From contig DSAR01000252.1 in the NCBI GenBank assembly GCA_011046405.1, forward strand, positions 1-13,590: 13,590 nucleotides of DNA, read 5' to 3'. The number at the start of each line of letters is the position of its first letter. Positions within the stretch are counted from its first letter, which is position 1. Position numbers and translations under genes: made by a program. Shown here piece by piece: positions 1 to 6,099 of this stretch. The notes under the pieces were generated by a model. The model searched no databases and was not told the DNA's origin. It saw only the letters and a program-made list of their open reading frames with translations. Source of the stretch: Chloroflexota bacterium. Lineage in GTDB: Bacteria; Chloroflexota; Anaerolineae; B4-G1.

Positions 1-825
1 CGGGCGGTGTGGGTGGGGAGCGAGTCGCATCCTTACGCCGTCAAGCCGACCTCGACCATCGTGGCCGAGTCGATCGGCGCGACCCCCTACACCCAGGCCG
101 GCGATTGGGAATTCGCCTGCAAGGCCGGGACCGAGGCCTTCCAGGCGACCATTGGTTTCGTGGGCTCGGGGATGGCCCGGTACGCACTGGCCATCGGGAT
201 GGACACCGCCCAGGCCCGGCCCGGCGACGCGCTGGAATACACGTCCGGGGCCGGCGGCGGCGCCTTTTTGATCGGCCCGGCGGAAGAGGCGCTGACCGTC
301 CTGGAGGGCTCGATTTCGTACGTCACCGATACGCCGGACTTCTGGCGGCGCGCTTACCAGCACTACCCCTCACACGGGGGGCGTTTCACCGGGCAGCCGG
401 CCTATTTCAAGCACTCGGCGGCGGCGGCGCAGGATTTGATGGACGCCCTGGGCACGGAGCCTTCGGATTACGCCTATGCAATCTTCCACCAGCCCAACGC
501 CAAGTTCCCAAGCAAGATCGCCCGCCAGTTGGGTTTCCGGCCGGAGCAGATCGCGCCGGGCCTCCTGGTCAACGAGATCGGCAACACCTATGCCGGCTCT
601 TGCCTCGTCGGTTTGACCGCCGTGTTGGACGTGGTCGAACCCGGGGATCGGGTGCTGGCGGTGAGCTACGGTTCCGGGGCTGGTTCCGATGCATTCTCGT
701 TCCGGATCACCGAGGCAATATTGGAGAGACGGGGACGAGCGCCGGCCACCCGCGATTACGTCGGCCGGCGCGTGGCAATCGACTATGGGATGTACGTGAA
801 ATTTACCGGGAAGTTGAGAAAATGA
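1..825 (+). CDS. Hydroxymethylglutaryl-CoA synthase, archaeal type (5' truncated by window edge)
   Basis: Condenses acetyl-CoA with acetoacetyl-CoA to HMG-CoA, the committed entry to the mevalonate pathway in the cytosol. The reading frame is open from base 1, so the start lies outside the window; 274 codons are present and roughly 75-80 N-terminal residues are missing, judged from the usual length of about 350. Counting from the first codon, the catalytic triad is visible: Glu8 in VGSESHPYAV, nucleophile Cys40 in FACKAGTEA, and His163 in FHQPN. The 32 and 123 residue spacings closely match the Glu79/Cys111/His233 spacing of Staphylococcus HMG-CoA synthase. The phrases GDALEYTSGAGGGAF and GNTYAGSC are typical of the archaeal branch. 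The stop overlaps the thiolase start as ATGA, which implies translational coupling. A KAS III-like enzyme is the only real alternative, and the thiolase/DUF35 neighbours argue against it. Confidence 0.93.
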   Translation, partial: RAVWVGSESHPYAVKPTSTIVAESIGATPYTQAGDWEFACKAGTEAFQATIGFVGSGMARYALAIGMDTAQARPGDALEYTSGAGGGAFLIGPAEEALTVLEGSISYVTDTPDFWRRAYQHYPSHGGRFTGQPAYFKHSAAAAQDLMDALGTEPSDYAYAIFHQPNAKFPSKIARQLGFRPEQIAPGLLVNEIGNTYAGSCLVGLTAVLDVVEPGDRVLAVSYGSGAGSDAFSFRITEAILERRGRAPATRDYVGRRVAIDYGMYVKFTGKLRK

Positions 826-1979
826 GAGACGTAGCGATCATTGGGGTAGGACAGACAGAGGTTGGAGAACATTGGGACGTCAGCCTGCGGCATCTGGCGC
901 TGTACGCACTGCAGGCAGCGATGACCGACGCCGGCGTCAACCGCGTCGATTCGCTCTACGTGGGCAATATGCTGTCGGGCGAACTGACGGGCCAGGAACA
1001 CCTGGGGGCGCTGGTCGCCGATTTCGCCGGGTTGCGCGGCATCGAGGCGTTCAAGATCGAGGCCGCCTGTGGCTCGGGGGCCGCGGCCCTGCGCCTGGGG
1101 TACGTGGCGGTCGCAGGGGGATTGGCCGACATCGTCGTCGTGGTCGGCGTGGAGAAAATGACCGACGCTTTGGGGCCGGACGCGACGAGCGCCCTGGCCA
1201 TGGCCGCCGACGGCGATTACGAGGCGGCCCAGGGGGTGTCCTTCGTCGCCATCAACGCCATGTTGATGCGCCGGTACATGCACGACTATGGGTACCCTCA
1301 CCGGGATTTTGCCACCTTCGCCATCAACGCCCACAAAAACGCGGTCAACAATCCCCACGCGATGTTCAAGTTCCCGGTCACGGCGGAGCGATTCGCCCGG
1401 GCGAAGATGATCTGCGACCCGATCAACCTGCTCGATAGTTCGCCCATCTGTGACGGGGCGGCGGCGGTCGTACTGGCGCCGGCTGACGCGGCGCGCACAC
1501 TCTCGGCGGCGCCAGTCCGTATCGCGGCCTCGGCCATTGGTACCGACACAGTCGCCGTGCACGACCGGCGGGACCCGATGGTCCTGGATGGGGCGATCCT
1601 ATCGTCGAATAGGGCGTACGAACAGGCCGGTATCACGCCCGACGACGTCGACCTGTTCGAATTGCACGACGCCTTCAGCATCATGGCGGCGCTGAGCCTG
1701 GAATCGGCGGGCTTCGCCGAGAAGGGCCAGGGGCTGCGCGTGGCGATGGAGGACGAGATCGGGATCGAGGGCCGCATTCCCATCACTACGATGGGGGGGT
1801 TGAAGGCTCGCGGGCACCCGGTCGGGGCCACGGGCATCTACCAGGTCGTCGAGGTGGTCCAACAGCTGCGCGGCCTGGCCGGGGCCAACCAGGTCCCCGG
1901 CGCCCGGTGGGGCATGGCCCAAAACATCGGGGGCAGCGGCGCGACGGTCGTGACGCACATCTTGGAGAAAATGGAATAA
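822..1979 (+). CDS. Acetyl-CoA acetyltransferase (thiolase), archaeal/SCP2-like type
   Basis: Condenses two acetyl-CoA to acetoacetyl-CoA, the substrate of the preceding HMG-CoA synthase. The ATG at 822 overlaps the upstream stop by 4 bp and gives 385 aa, normal for the family; an open frame continues upstream to position 9 but only as a shadow of the HMG-CoA synthase gene. Visible motifs are nucleophile Cys83 in EAACGSGAAAL, His282 in LHDAF, and His332 in GGLKARGHPVGATG. The C-terminal CxG cysteine of classical biosynthetic thiolases is absent: the equivalent segment reads QNIGGSG (residues 367-373). This is the usual state in the archaeal and SCP2-like thiolases. In Methanothermococcus this enzyme, HMG-CoA synthase and DUF35 form one complex that channels acetoacetyl-CoA, and the same three genes are adjacent here. 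Confidence 0.92.
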   Translation: MRDVAIIGVGQTEVGEHWDVSLRHLALYALQAAMTDAGVNRVDSLYVGNMLSGELTGQEHLGALVADFAGLRGIEAFKIEAACGSGAAALRLGYVAVAGGLADIVVVVGVEKMTDALGPDATSALAMAADGDYEAAQGVSFVAINAMLMRRYMHDYGYPHRDFATFAINAHKNAVNNPHAMFKFPVTAERFARAKMICDPINLLDSSPICDGAAAVVLAPADAARTLSAAPVRIAASAIGTDTVAVHDRRDPMVLDGAILSSNRAYEQAGITPDDVDLFELHDAFSIMAALSLESAGFAEKGQGLRVAMEDEIGIEGRIPITTMGGLKARGHPVGATGIYQVVEVVQQLRGLAGANQVPGARWGMAQNIGGSGATVVTHILEKME

Positions 1980-2014
1980 GGCTCAAAACAGAGCTTACGA
2001 CATAAGAGAAATTT

Positions 2015-2020
2015 AGGAGG
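2015..2020 (+). promoter_or_regulatory. Strong Shine-Dalgarno site for the DUF35 gene
   Basis: AGGAGG lies 5 nt before the ATG at 2026 and fixes that start. The two genes upstream are instead coupled through an ATGA overlap. Confidence 0.8.
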
Positions 2021-2025
2021 TTACA

Positions 2026-2436
2026 ATGGGTGTACCGAGAAATTGGCGACTGCAGCAACAACGATACCGTTTAGTGGGTGAAGTTTGCGACAAATGCGGC
2101 GAGCGGATCTTCCCGCCCCGCGACGTCTGCCCAGAGTGCGAGGCGCCGGCCAATACGCCGGTCCGCTTCAGCGGGCGAGGTGAGGTCTATTCCTACAGCA
2201 CCGTCCACACGCCGCCCCGGGGTTTCGAGGCGTACGTGCCGTACACCGTGGCCCTGGTGCAGCTGGAGGAAGGACCGATGGTCACCGCGCAACTGACCGA
2301 CGTGGACGCCGAGCATGTCCGCATCGGCATGCCGGTGGAGATGGTCACGCGCAAAATTCAGGAGGAAGGCGCTGAAGGAGCCATTATCTACGGGTACAAA
2401 TTCCGTCCCGCGCACTTCGAGCAGCATTCCCCCTAA
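2026..2436 (+). CDS. DUF35 zinc-ribbon/OB-fold protein of the HMG-CoA synthase/thiolase complex
   Basis: A 136-aa protein with the two-part DUF35 layout. The N-terminal rubredoxin-like zinc ribbon carries Cys21-x2-Cys24 and Cys35-x2-Cys38, in CDKCGERIFPPRDVCPEC. An OB fold follows at about residues 45-130, beginning SGRGEVYSYSTVHTPP. In the archaeal complex the DUF35 protein acts as a scaffold joining thiolase to HMG-CoA synthase and shares the CoA-binding site; it has no catalytic activity of its own. Its position directly behind those two genes (46-bp gap) supports the same role here. DUF35 proteins also pair with other thiolases, for example in lipid or steroid degradation, but the partner here is an HMG-CoA synthase. 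Start set by the ribosome binding site at 2015-2020. Confidence 0.93.
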   Translation: MGVPRNWRLQQQRYRLVGEVCDKCGERIFPPRDVCPECEAPANTPVRFSGRGEVYSYSTVHTPPRGFEAYVPYTVALVQLEEGPMVTAQLTDVDAEHVRIGMPVEMVTRKIQEEGAEGAIIYGYKFRPAHFEQHSP

Positions 2437-2494
2437 TCGGGAATTTGACACAGAGGAGCACTGATTAGACACTGGGTTTCGCAGAGCATGAGAC

Positions 2495-2618
2495 TTATTT
2501 GGTATCTTCTCAATAAGTTGGGGAGCTGTGGCCGGTCTCCCGACCGAGCCACAGCGGGCACGGTCAGGAGACCGGCTCGAGCAAGTTTGCCCTGGTTTAT
2601 TGAGATGATACCTTATTT
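2495..2618. mobile_element. MITE-like element with 16-bp terminal inverted repeats and 6-bp target duplication
   Basis: The element proper is 2501-2612 (112 bp). Its ends are GGTATCTTCTCAATAA (2501-2516) and TTATTGAGATGATACC (2597-2612), which match as inverted repeats at 15 of 16 positions. The direct repeat TTATTT flanks it immediately on both sides (2495-2500 and 2613-2618), as expected of a transposition target duplication. There is no coding capacity. The interior is highly structured: GCTGTGGC (2525-2532) pairs with GCCACAGC (2548-2555), continued by CGGTC/GACCG (2533-2537 and 2542-2546). GCCGGTCTCC (2531-2540) can instead pair with GGAGACCGGC (2567-2576), so two folds compete. The mobilising transposase family is unknown from this window. 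Confidence 0.7.
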
Positions 2619-2641
2619 GTAACTGCTCACCTTGTGCCCAC

Positions 2642-2730
2642 CGGATCACAATCCGGGCTGCAGCCGATGTGTCGGTTTCCGTCCCCACCCCGTCAATGGC
2701 CCACGCGCCAATGGCGCGGATTGTGATCCG
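2642..2730. repeat. Inverted-repeat unit with perfect 14-bp arms
   Basis: CGGATCACAATCCG (2642-2655) and CGGATTGTGATCCG (2717-2730) are perfect reverse complements 61 bp apart. The space between holds the 10-bp palindrome GGCTGCAGCC (2656-2665) and two copies of CAATGGC. No target duplication is evident. It could be a second small non-autonomous element or a palindromic intergenic repeat; which one cannot be told from a single copy. Confidence 0.6.
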
Positions 2731-2753
2731 CTCTGCACACGTATGCTGATCAG

Positions 2754-2839
2754 TTACACTAATCTTTGGGTTTTTCGCGTTAATTCGTGCAAACCTGTCC
2801 CGAGCGTAGTCGAAGGATTCGTGGCGAATCTTTCGCCAC
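2754..2839. repeat. Composite intergenic repeat, copy 1 (related copy near 13533-13590)
   Basis: TTACAC at 2754-2759, then the segment 2757-2792 (TTTGGGTTTTTCGCGTTAAT and flanks), is nearly identical to 13543-13577 at the other end of the window. After CGTGCAA this copy carries 24 extra bases (2793-2816) before it resumes with TTCGTGGC, whereas the distal copy runs straight on. It ends in a perfect hairpin GTGGCGAA-TCT-TTCGCCAC at 2821-2839. It lies about 50 bp before the lipoprotein start, so it could also form part of that gene's leader. Confidence 0.7.
2793..2816. repeat. 24-bp insert nested in the composite repeat
   Basis: This segment, which includes CCTGTCCCGAGCGTAGTCG, is present in copy 1 of the composite repeat and absent from the copy near the right edge. 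It resembles a short dispersed repeat known from many bacterial genomes, whose translation yields recurring artefact peptides such as PERSRR. Both the peptide CPERSRR and the alternative PSVVEG can be read through it here. The dispersed-repeat identification is from memory, not from a search. Confidence 0.55.
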
Positions 2840-2886
2840 TACCATGCGAAATCCCAAAGAACCGTATATCGAAGACCGCATCTCTT

Positions 2887-3381
2887 ATGTTGAAAAGTTT
2901 GGCTCTACTGCACTGGTTGCGCTTATACGTCGTTGCTATTATGCTGTGTGTCGTGATAACAGGTTGCAGCGACGTGTCTTTGAGCATCGGACCCCTACAC
3001 TTGGATACCTATGGCGCATCGGCGAGGGCGTTGCAGAAAGAGCAGCCAGAGAATCTGACGCTCGATTTCTCCCGCTGCAAGGAACCGGGTCCGGCCCAGG
3101 GTACCCAGGTGACGCAAGTAGAGTGGACTGAAGATGATGTGCTCTATTGTGTGGTCACCATCGACGCCAATTGCAGCGATGACTATTGGGTAGGCGACTA
3201 CGAGATAAAGGGTGAGAACGAACTCATCCTGGAATATACGACGATTCGCGCTGGTGGTGAGGACGCTTGCCTTTGCCAGGTTGAACTACGGTACTGGATC
3301 AGCAATCTGGAGCAACGGGATTACACCGTAACGGTGCGTCAAACTGACTTGGTTAGACCACAGGGAACGCGTAACAAATGA
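2887..3381 (+). CDS. Small putative lipoprotein, function unknown
   Basis: A 164-aa protein that I do not recognise. The N terminus is a lipoprotein signal: Lys and Arg, a hydrophobic stretch, then lipobox VITGC with the acceptor cysteine near residue 27, followed by Ser-Asp. It should therefore be anchored on the outer face of the membrane. The mature part is acidic and Cys-containing, with several beta-rich segments such as EWTEDDVLYCVVTIDANC, YEIKGENELILEYTTI and DACLCQVELRYW. Four or more cysteines in the mature part suggest disulfides outside the cell. The frame is open upstream to 2632 but that stretch is repeat DNA, so the ATG at 2887 is chosen because it gives a complete signal peptide. 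No clear ribosome binding site supports it. Moderately sure it is a real gene. Confidence 0.62.
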   Translation: MLKSLALLHWLRLYVVAIMLCVVITGCSDVSLSIGPLHLDTYGASARALQKEQPENLTLDFSRCKEPGPAQGTQVTQVEWTEDDVLYCVVTIDANCSDDYWVGDYEIKGENELILEYTTIRAGGEDACLCQVELRYWISNLEQRDYTVTVRQTDLVRPQGTRNK

Positions 3382-3404
3382 GCCGTTAGATGGAGAATAT
3401 GTCT

Positions 3405-4004
3405 ATGAACGTTCAACCCGTCACGCTGACTGGGCACATCGTCCATCTAGAACCGCTCGCGGATGCCCACGTGCCTGACCTGGCCAAGGTCGGCCTGGAG
3501 GAGCGCATCTGGCGCCACATGCTCTACGGCAACATAGACACGGTGGAGAAGATGCGCGCTTTCGTGCAGGATATGCTGGCCCGGCAAGCGCAGGGCAACG
3601 ACCTGCCCTTCGCTGTGATTTACCGCCAGTCGGGCCGGGCCATCGGTTGCACACGTTATATGAACATCCGCCGCCAGCATCGGAGCGTTGAGATTGGCGG
3701 CACCTGGTATGGTCTAGATTACCAGCGCACCGGCGTCAACACCGAGTGCAAATACCTCCTGCTGGGTCACGCGTTCGAGACGTGGGGCTGTATCCGCGTC
3801 CAGCTCAAGACAGATACGCGGAATGCACCTTCTATGCGGGCCATCGAGCGGCTGGGCGCCGTCAAGGAGGGCGTTCACCGCAAGCACATCATCACGCCCG
3901 AGGGCGTGATCCGGGATTCGGTCTTCTACAGCATCATCGACGACGAATGGCCCCAGGTGAAGGCGCGCCTGGAAACGCTCATGCGCACCGGTAACCGTCG
4001 ATGA
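3405..4004 (+). CDS. GNAT acetyltransferase, RimJ/RimL-like
   Basis: Transfers acetyl from acetyl-CoA to an amine, probably a protein N terminus or a small molecule; the substrate cannot be told. The 199-aa protein opens with the LxPL beta strand typical of this branch (VHLEPLADAHVPDLAKVG). It has the acyl-CoA loop around YQRTGVNTECKYLLL (about residues 106-120) and the C-terminal NAPSMRAIERLGAVKEG segment characteristic of Acetyltransf_3 proteins. Starts at 3390 and 3399 are also possible in frame. I prefer 3405 because GGAG at 3392-3395 sits 9 nt upstream of it, while nothing similar precedes 3390. It follows the lipoprotein by 23 bp and its stop overlaps the next gene by 4 bp, so the two enzymes are probably cotranslated. 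Confidence 0.88.
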   Translation: MNVQPVTLTGHIVHLEPLADAHVPDLAKVGLEERIWRHMLYGNIDTVEKMRAFVQDMLARQAQGNDLPFAVIYRQSGRAIGCTRYMNIRRQHRSVEIGGTWYGLDYQRTGVNTECKYLLLGHAFETWGCIRVQLKTDTRNAPSMRAIERLGAVKEGVHRKHIITPEGVIRDSVFYSIIDDEWPQVKARLETLMRTGNRR

Positions 4005-5281
4005 CAGGGGAGAGAATAACCTATGACGTCATCGTCGTCGGGGGCGGTCCGGCCGGCTTGATGGCAGCCGGACAGGCGGCCGGGATGGGCGCCCGGACGC
4101 TGCTCCTGGAGAAGATGGATTGTCCGGCCCACAAGCTGCGCATCACGGGCAAGGGACGCTGCAACCTGACCAACGTCGCGCCGATGGAGACCTTCATCGA
4201 TCACTTCGGGCCCAGCGGGCAGTTCCTGCGCCAGGCGTTTTACCGCTTCTTTGCCGAGGACCTGGTGGCCTTTTTGGCCCAACTGAGCGTGCCGACGGTG
4301 ACCGAGAGAGGCGGGCGCGTGTTCCCCGCCAGCAGCGACGCCCAGGACGTGGTGGACGCGCTGATCGAGTGGGTCCAGGCCCAGGGGGCCACGATCCAAA
4401 CCCGCGCCCCGGTCGAAGGCCTCATTACTGAAAACGCGTGCCCGGGCGGCGTGCGCGTGACCGGCGTGCGCGCGGCGCCCAACCGGACGTATCGCGCCGA
4501 CAGCGTGATCGTCGCCACCGGTGGCGCCTCCTATCCCGGCACCGGCTCGACGGGCGATGGCTATCGCCTGGCCGAGTCGGTGGGACACACGATCGTGCCG
4601 ATTCGCCCAGCCCTGGTGCCGCTGGAGACGGCCGGTGACGTGGCGCCCCGGTTGCAGGGGCTCAGCCTGCGCAACGTGAACGTCCGGCTATTGATCGCAG
4701 ACACAGAACGGGACGAGCAATTTGGCGAGATGCTGTTCACCCATTTCGGGGTCTCTGGCCCCATTATCCTCACCCTGAGCCGCCAGGTCGTGGACGCTCT
4801 GCAACGGGAGCAGCGGGTAGAGATCTCCATCGACCTCAAGCCCGCGCTGGACGAGGAGACGCTGGACGCCCGGATCCTGCGCGATTTCGACGCCCACGGC
4901 AAGCGGCAGTTCCGCAACATCCTCAAGGATATGCTGCCCAGCAAGCTGATCCCCGTCTGCGCCGATCTGGTTTCCATCTCGCCCTACAAAGTCGCCCACC
5001 AGATCACGTCGGAAGAACGGGATCGGCTGCGGGCCTGGCTAAAGGACTTTCGTCTGCGGGTGACCGGGCGCCGGCCCTTCGCCGAGGCGATCGTCACCGC
5101 CGGCGGCGTGGAGACAACCGAGATCGAACCTCGCACGATGGCCTCCAAGTTGGTCCAGGGGCTGTACTTCGCCGGTGAGGTGCTGGATGTGGACGCCGAC
5201 ACCGGGGGCTATAACCTGCAGGCCGCCTTTTCGACCGGTTGGTTGGCAGGGCGATCCTCCGCGAAACACCGTGATCGCTAA
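4001..5281 (+). CDS. HI0933/YhiN-family NAD(P)/FAD-dependent oxidoreductase
   Basis: A 426-aa flavoprotein of the HI0933-like family (also called YhiN or BaiN). Most members have no proven physiological substrate. The N-terminal dinucleotide-binding motif is IVVGGGPAGLMAAG, with Gly14-x-Gly16-x2-Gly19. It is followed by the family signature KLRITGKGRCNLTN at residues 45-58. Further signatures are ATGGASYPGTGSTGDGY, LFTHFGVSGP and the C-terminal FAD-contact stretch FAGEVLDVDADTGGYNLQ. The length is normal. The ATG at 4001 overlaps the GNAT stop (ATGA). The TAA stop shares two bases with the otsB stop on the opposite strand, so there is no room for a terminator between the convergent genes. The family is secure; the function is not. 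Confidence 0.9.
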   Translation: MTGERITYDVIVVGGGPAGLMAAGQAAGMGARTLLLEKMDCPAHKLRITGKGRCNLTNVAPMETFIDHFGPSGQFLRQAFYRFFAEDLVAFLAQLSVPTVTERGGRVFPASSDAQDVVDALIEWVQAQGATIQTRAPVEGLITENACPGGVRVTGVRAAPNRTYRADSVIVATGGASYPGTGSTGDGYRLAESVGHTIVPIRPALVPLETAGDVAPRLQGLSLRNVNVRLLIADTERDEQFGEMLFTHFGVSGPIILTLSRQVVDALQREQRVEISIDLKPALDEETLDARILRDFDAHGKRQFRNILKDMLPSKLIPVCADLVSISPYKVAHQITSEERDRLRAWLKDFRLRVTGRRPFAEAIVTAGGVETTEIEPRTMASKLVQGLYFAGEVLDVDADTGGYNLQAAFSTGWLAGRSSAKHRDR

Positions 5282-6099
5282 CTATGCCGTATCGGCAGCG
5301 GGGATAATTCCGGCGATGAGAATGAGGAGAGTAACCCACCCAAGCATCGCCGCACGGCCTGGGGCGATCCCAGGCGAGCATCGGCGCTGGTCGAGCGATC
5401 TGAATCCGAGACCAGGATAGCCCATCCTCCGCGATCCTGGACCACGCCAAAGGCCTCCTCGTCTTTATCGTCATCTCCCAGGTAAAGGGCTACAGCGCCA
5501 AGCAGTGGGTCTCGATCCAACAAATAGGCCACCGTCTTCCCTTTGTGGGCCAGCTTAGGCCCCACCTCCAGGAACTTGTGCCCGCCCAGCACCCGGAATG
5601 TGCCCGGGGGCAACGAAAACGCTTCGAGCACATTTCGGGCCGCGTCCAAGGTCTCCCCCGCCTCGTCATCGCCAGCATATCGGGCGTGAAGGGCCAGGGA
5701 CCAATCCTTGTCCTCGAGGAAGAACCCCTCTCGCCCCTCGATCAGGCGCTCCCAGCGCGGCTTGATCCGCTCCAGGTGAGGTCTGATCGCACCGTAGGCG
5801 ACTCGCTCGACCCGCTGACCGGTCGGCATGCGCAACTCGACCCCGTACGTACCGGCCAACAGGATGCCATCGACCGGCACCAATCTCTCCACGTGCGCCA
5901 GGCGGCGCCCACTGATGATGGCCACTCGAATCGAGGACGCTCTCGCCAGGCGTTCGATCAACGTCACGACGGCGGGGTCTGGCTCGACGTGATCTGGCGT
6001 AGGCGCAAGATCGGCCAGGGTGCCGTCGTAATCCAGGAACAGGCGTAAACGCTCGGCCTGTCTCAAGCGCGCCTCAATCTCCGCCAGAGGATGGTTCAT
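5278..6099 (-). CDS. otsB: Trehalose-6-phosphate phosphatase (HAD family)
   Basis: Removes phosphate from trehalose-6-phosphate, or a similar sugar phosphate, in the cytosol. The 273-aa protein has the HAD motifs in order: motif I FLDYDGTLADL with Asp23 and Asp25, motif II IISGRR (61-66), a Lys in AHKGKT (Lys187) and motif IV GDDDKDEEAF (208-217). LEDKDWSLALHAR and AGTYGVELR match the trehalose-phosphatase cap and core. The usual EVRP motif reads EVGP, so one conserved basic residue is missing, which might affect substrate choice. The ATG at 6099 overlaps the upstream glycosyltransferase stop by 4 bp; the open frame to 6156 lies inside that gene and is rejected. GGGAAGGGA upstream can serve as ribosome binding site. 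Last gene of the minus-strand run. Confidence 0.88.
   Translation of the reverse strand: MNHPLAEIEARLRQAERLRLFLDYDGTLADLAPTPDHVEPDPAVVTLIERLARASSIRVAIISGRRLAHVERLVPVDGILLAGTYGVELRMPTGQRVERVAYGAIRPHLERIKPRWERLIEGREGFFLEDKDWSLALHARYAGDDEAGETLDAARNVLEAFSLPPGTFRVLGGHKFLEVGPKLAHKGKTVAYLLDRDPLLGAVALYLGDDDKDEEAFGVVQDRGGWAILVSDSDRSTSADARLGSPQAVRRCLGGLLSSFSSPELSPLPIRHS

Larger units (their letters stand above)
2437..2886. other. Gene-free repeat-rich intergenic region (about 450 bp)
   Basis: I see no credible gene here. Open frames that cross it, such as 2632-2886 in frame with the lipoprotein and 2688-2071 on the other strand, translate repeats rather than a recognisable protein. It holds a MITE-like element (2501-2612), an inverted-repeat unit (2642-2730) and a composite repeat (2754-2839), described separately. 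A weak 6-bp inverted repeat, ATTCCC/GGGAAT at 2426-2444, straddles the DUF35 stop without a T-tract and is not a convincing terminator. No clear promoter for the genes downstream was found. Confidence 0.75.

Noticed and set aside
9..821. Long in-frame N-terminal extension of the thiolase frame
   Set aside because: It is an Arg/Gly-rich shadow of the HMG-CoA synthase frame; the thiolase family starts at the ATG at 822, which overlaps the upstream stop.
783..1562. 259-codon open frame on the minus strand opposite the thiolase
   Set aside because: Composition is Arg/Asp/His-rich as expected of an antisense shadow in GC-rich DNA, with no recognisable domain.
2426..2444. Possible terminator hairpin at the end of the DUF35 gene
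   Set aside because: Only a 6-bp stem that includes coding bases, and no T-tract follows.
2071..2688. 205-codon minus-strand open frame covering DUF35 and the repeats
   Set aside because: It runs opposite a clear DUF35 gene and its other half is a translation of the MITE interior and neighbouring repeats.
2495..2839. Possible CRISPR array
   Set aside because: The repeats are inverted and of different families; no evenly spaced direct repeats with unique spacers exist.
2632..2886. Upstream extension of the lipoprotein frame
   Set aside because: It translates repeat DNA and would bury the signal peptide in the middle of the protein.
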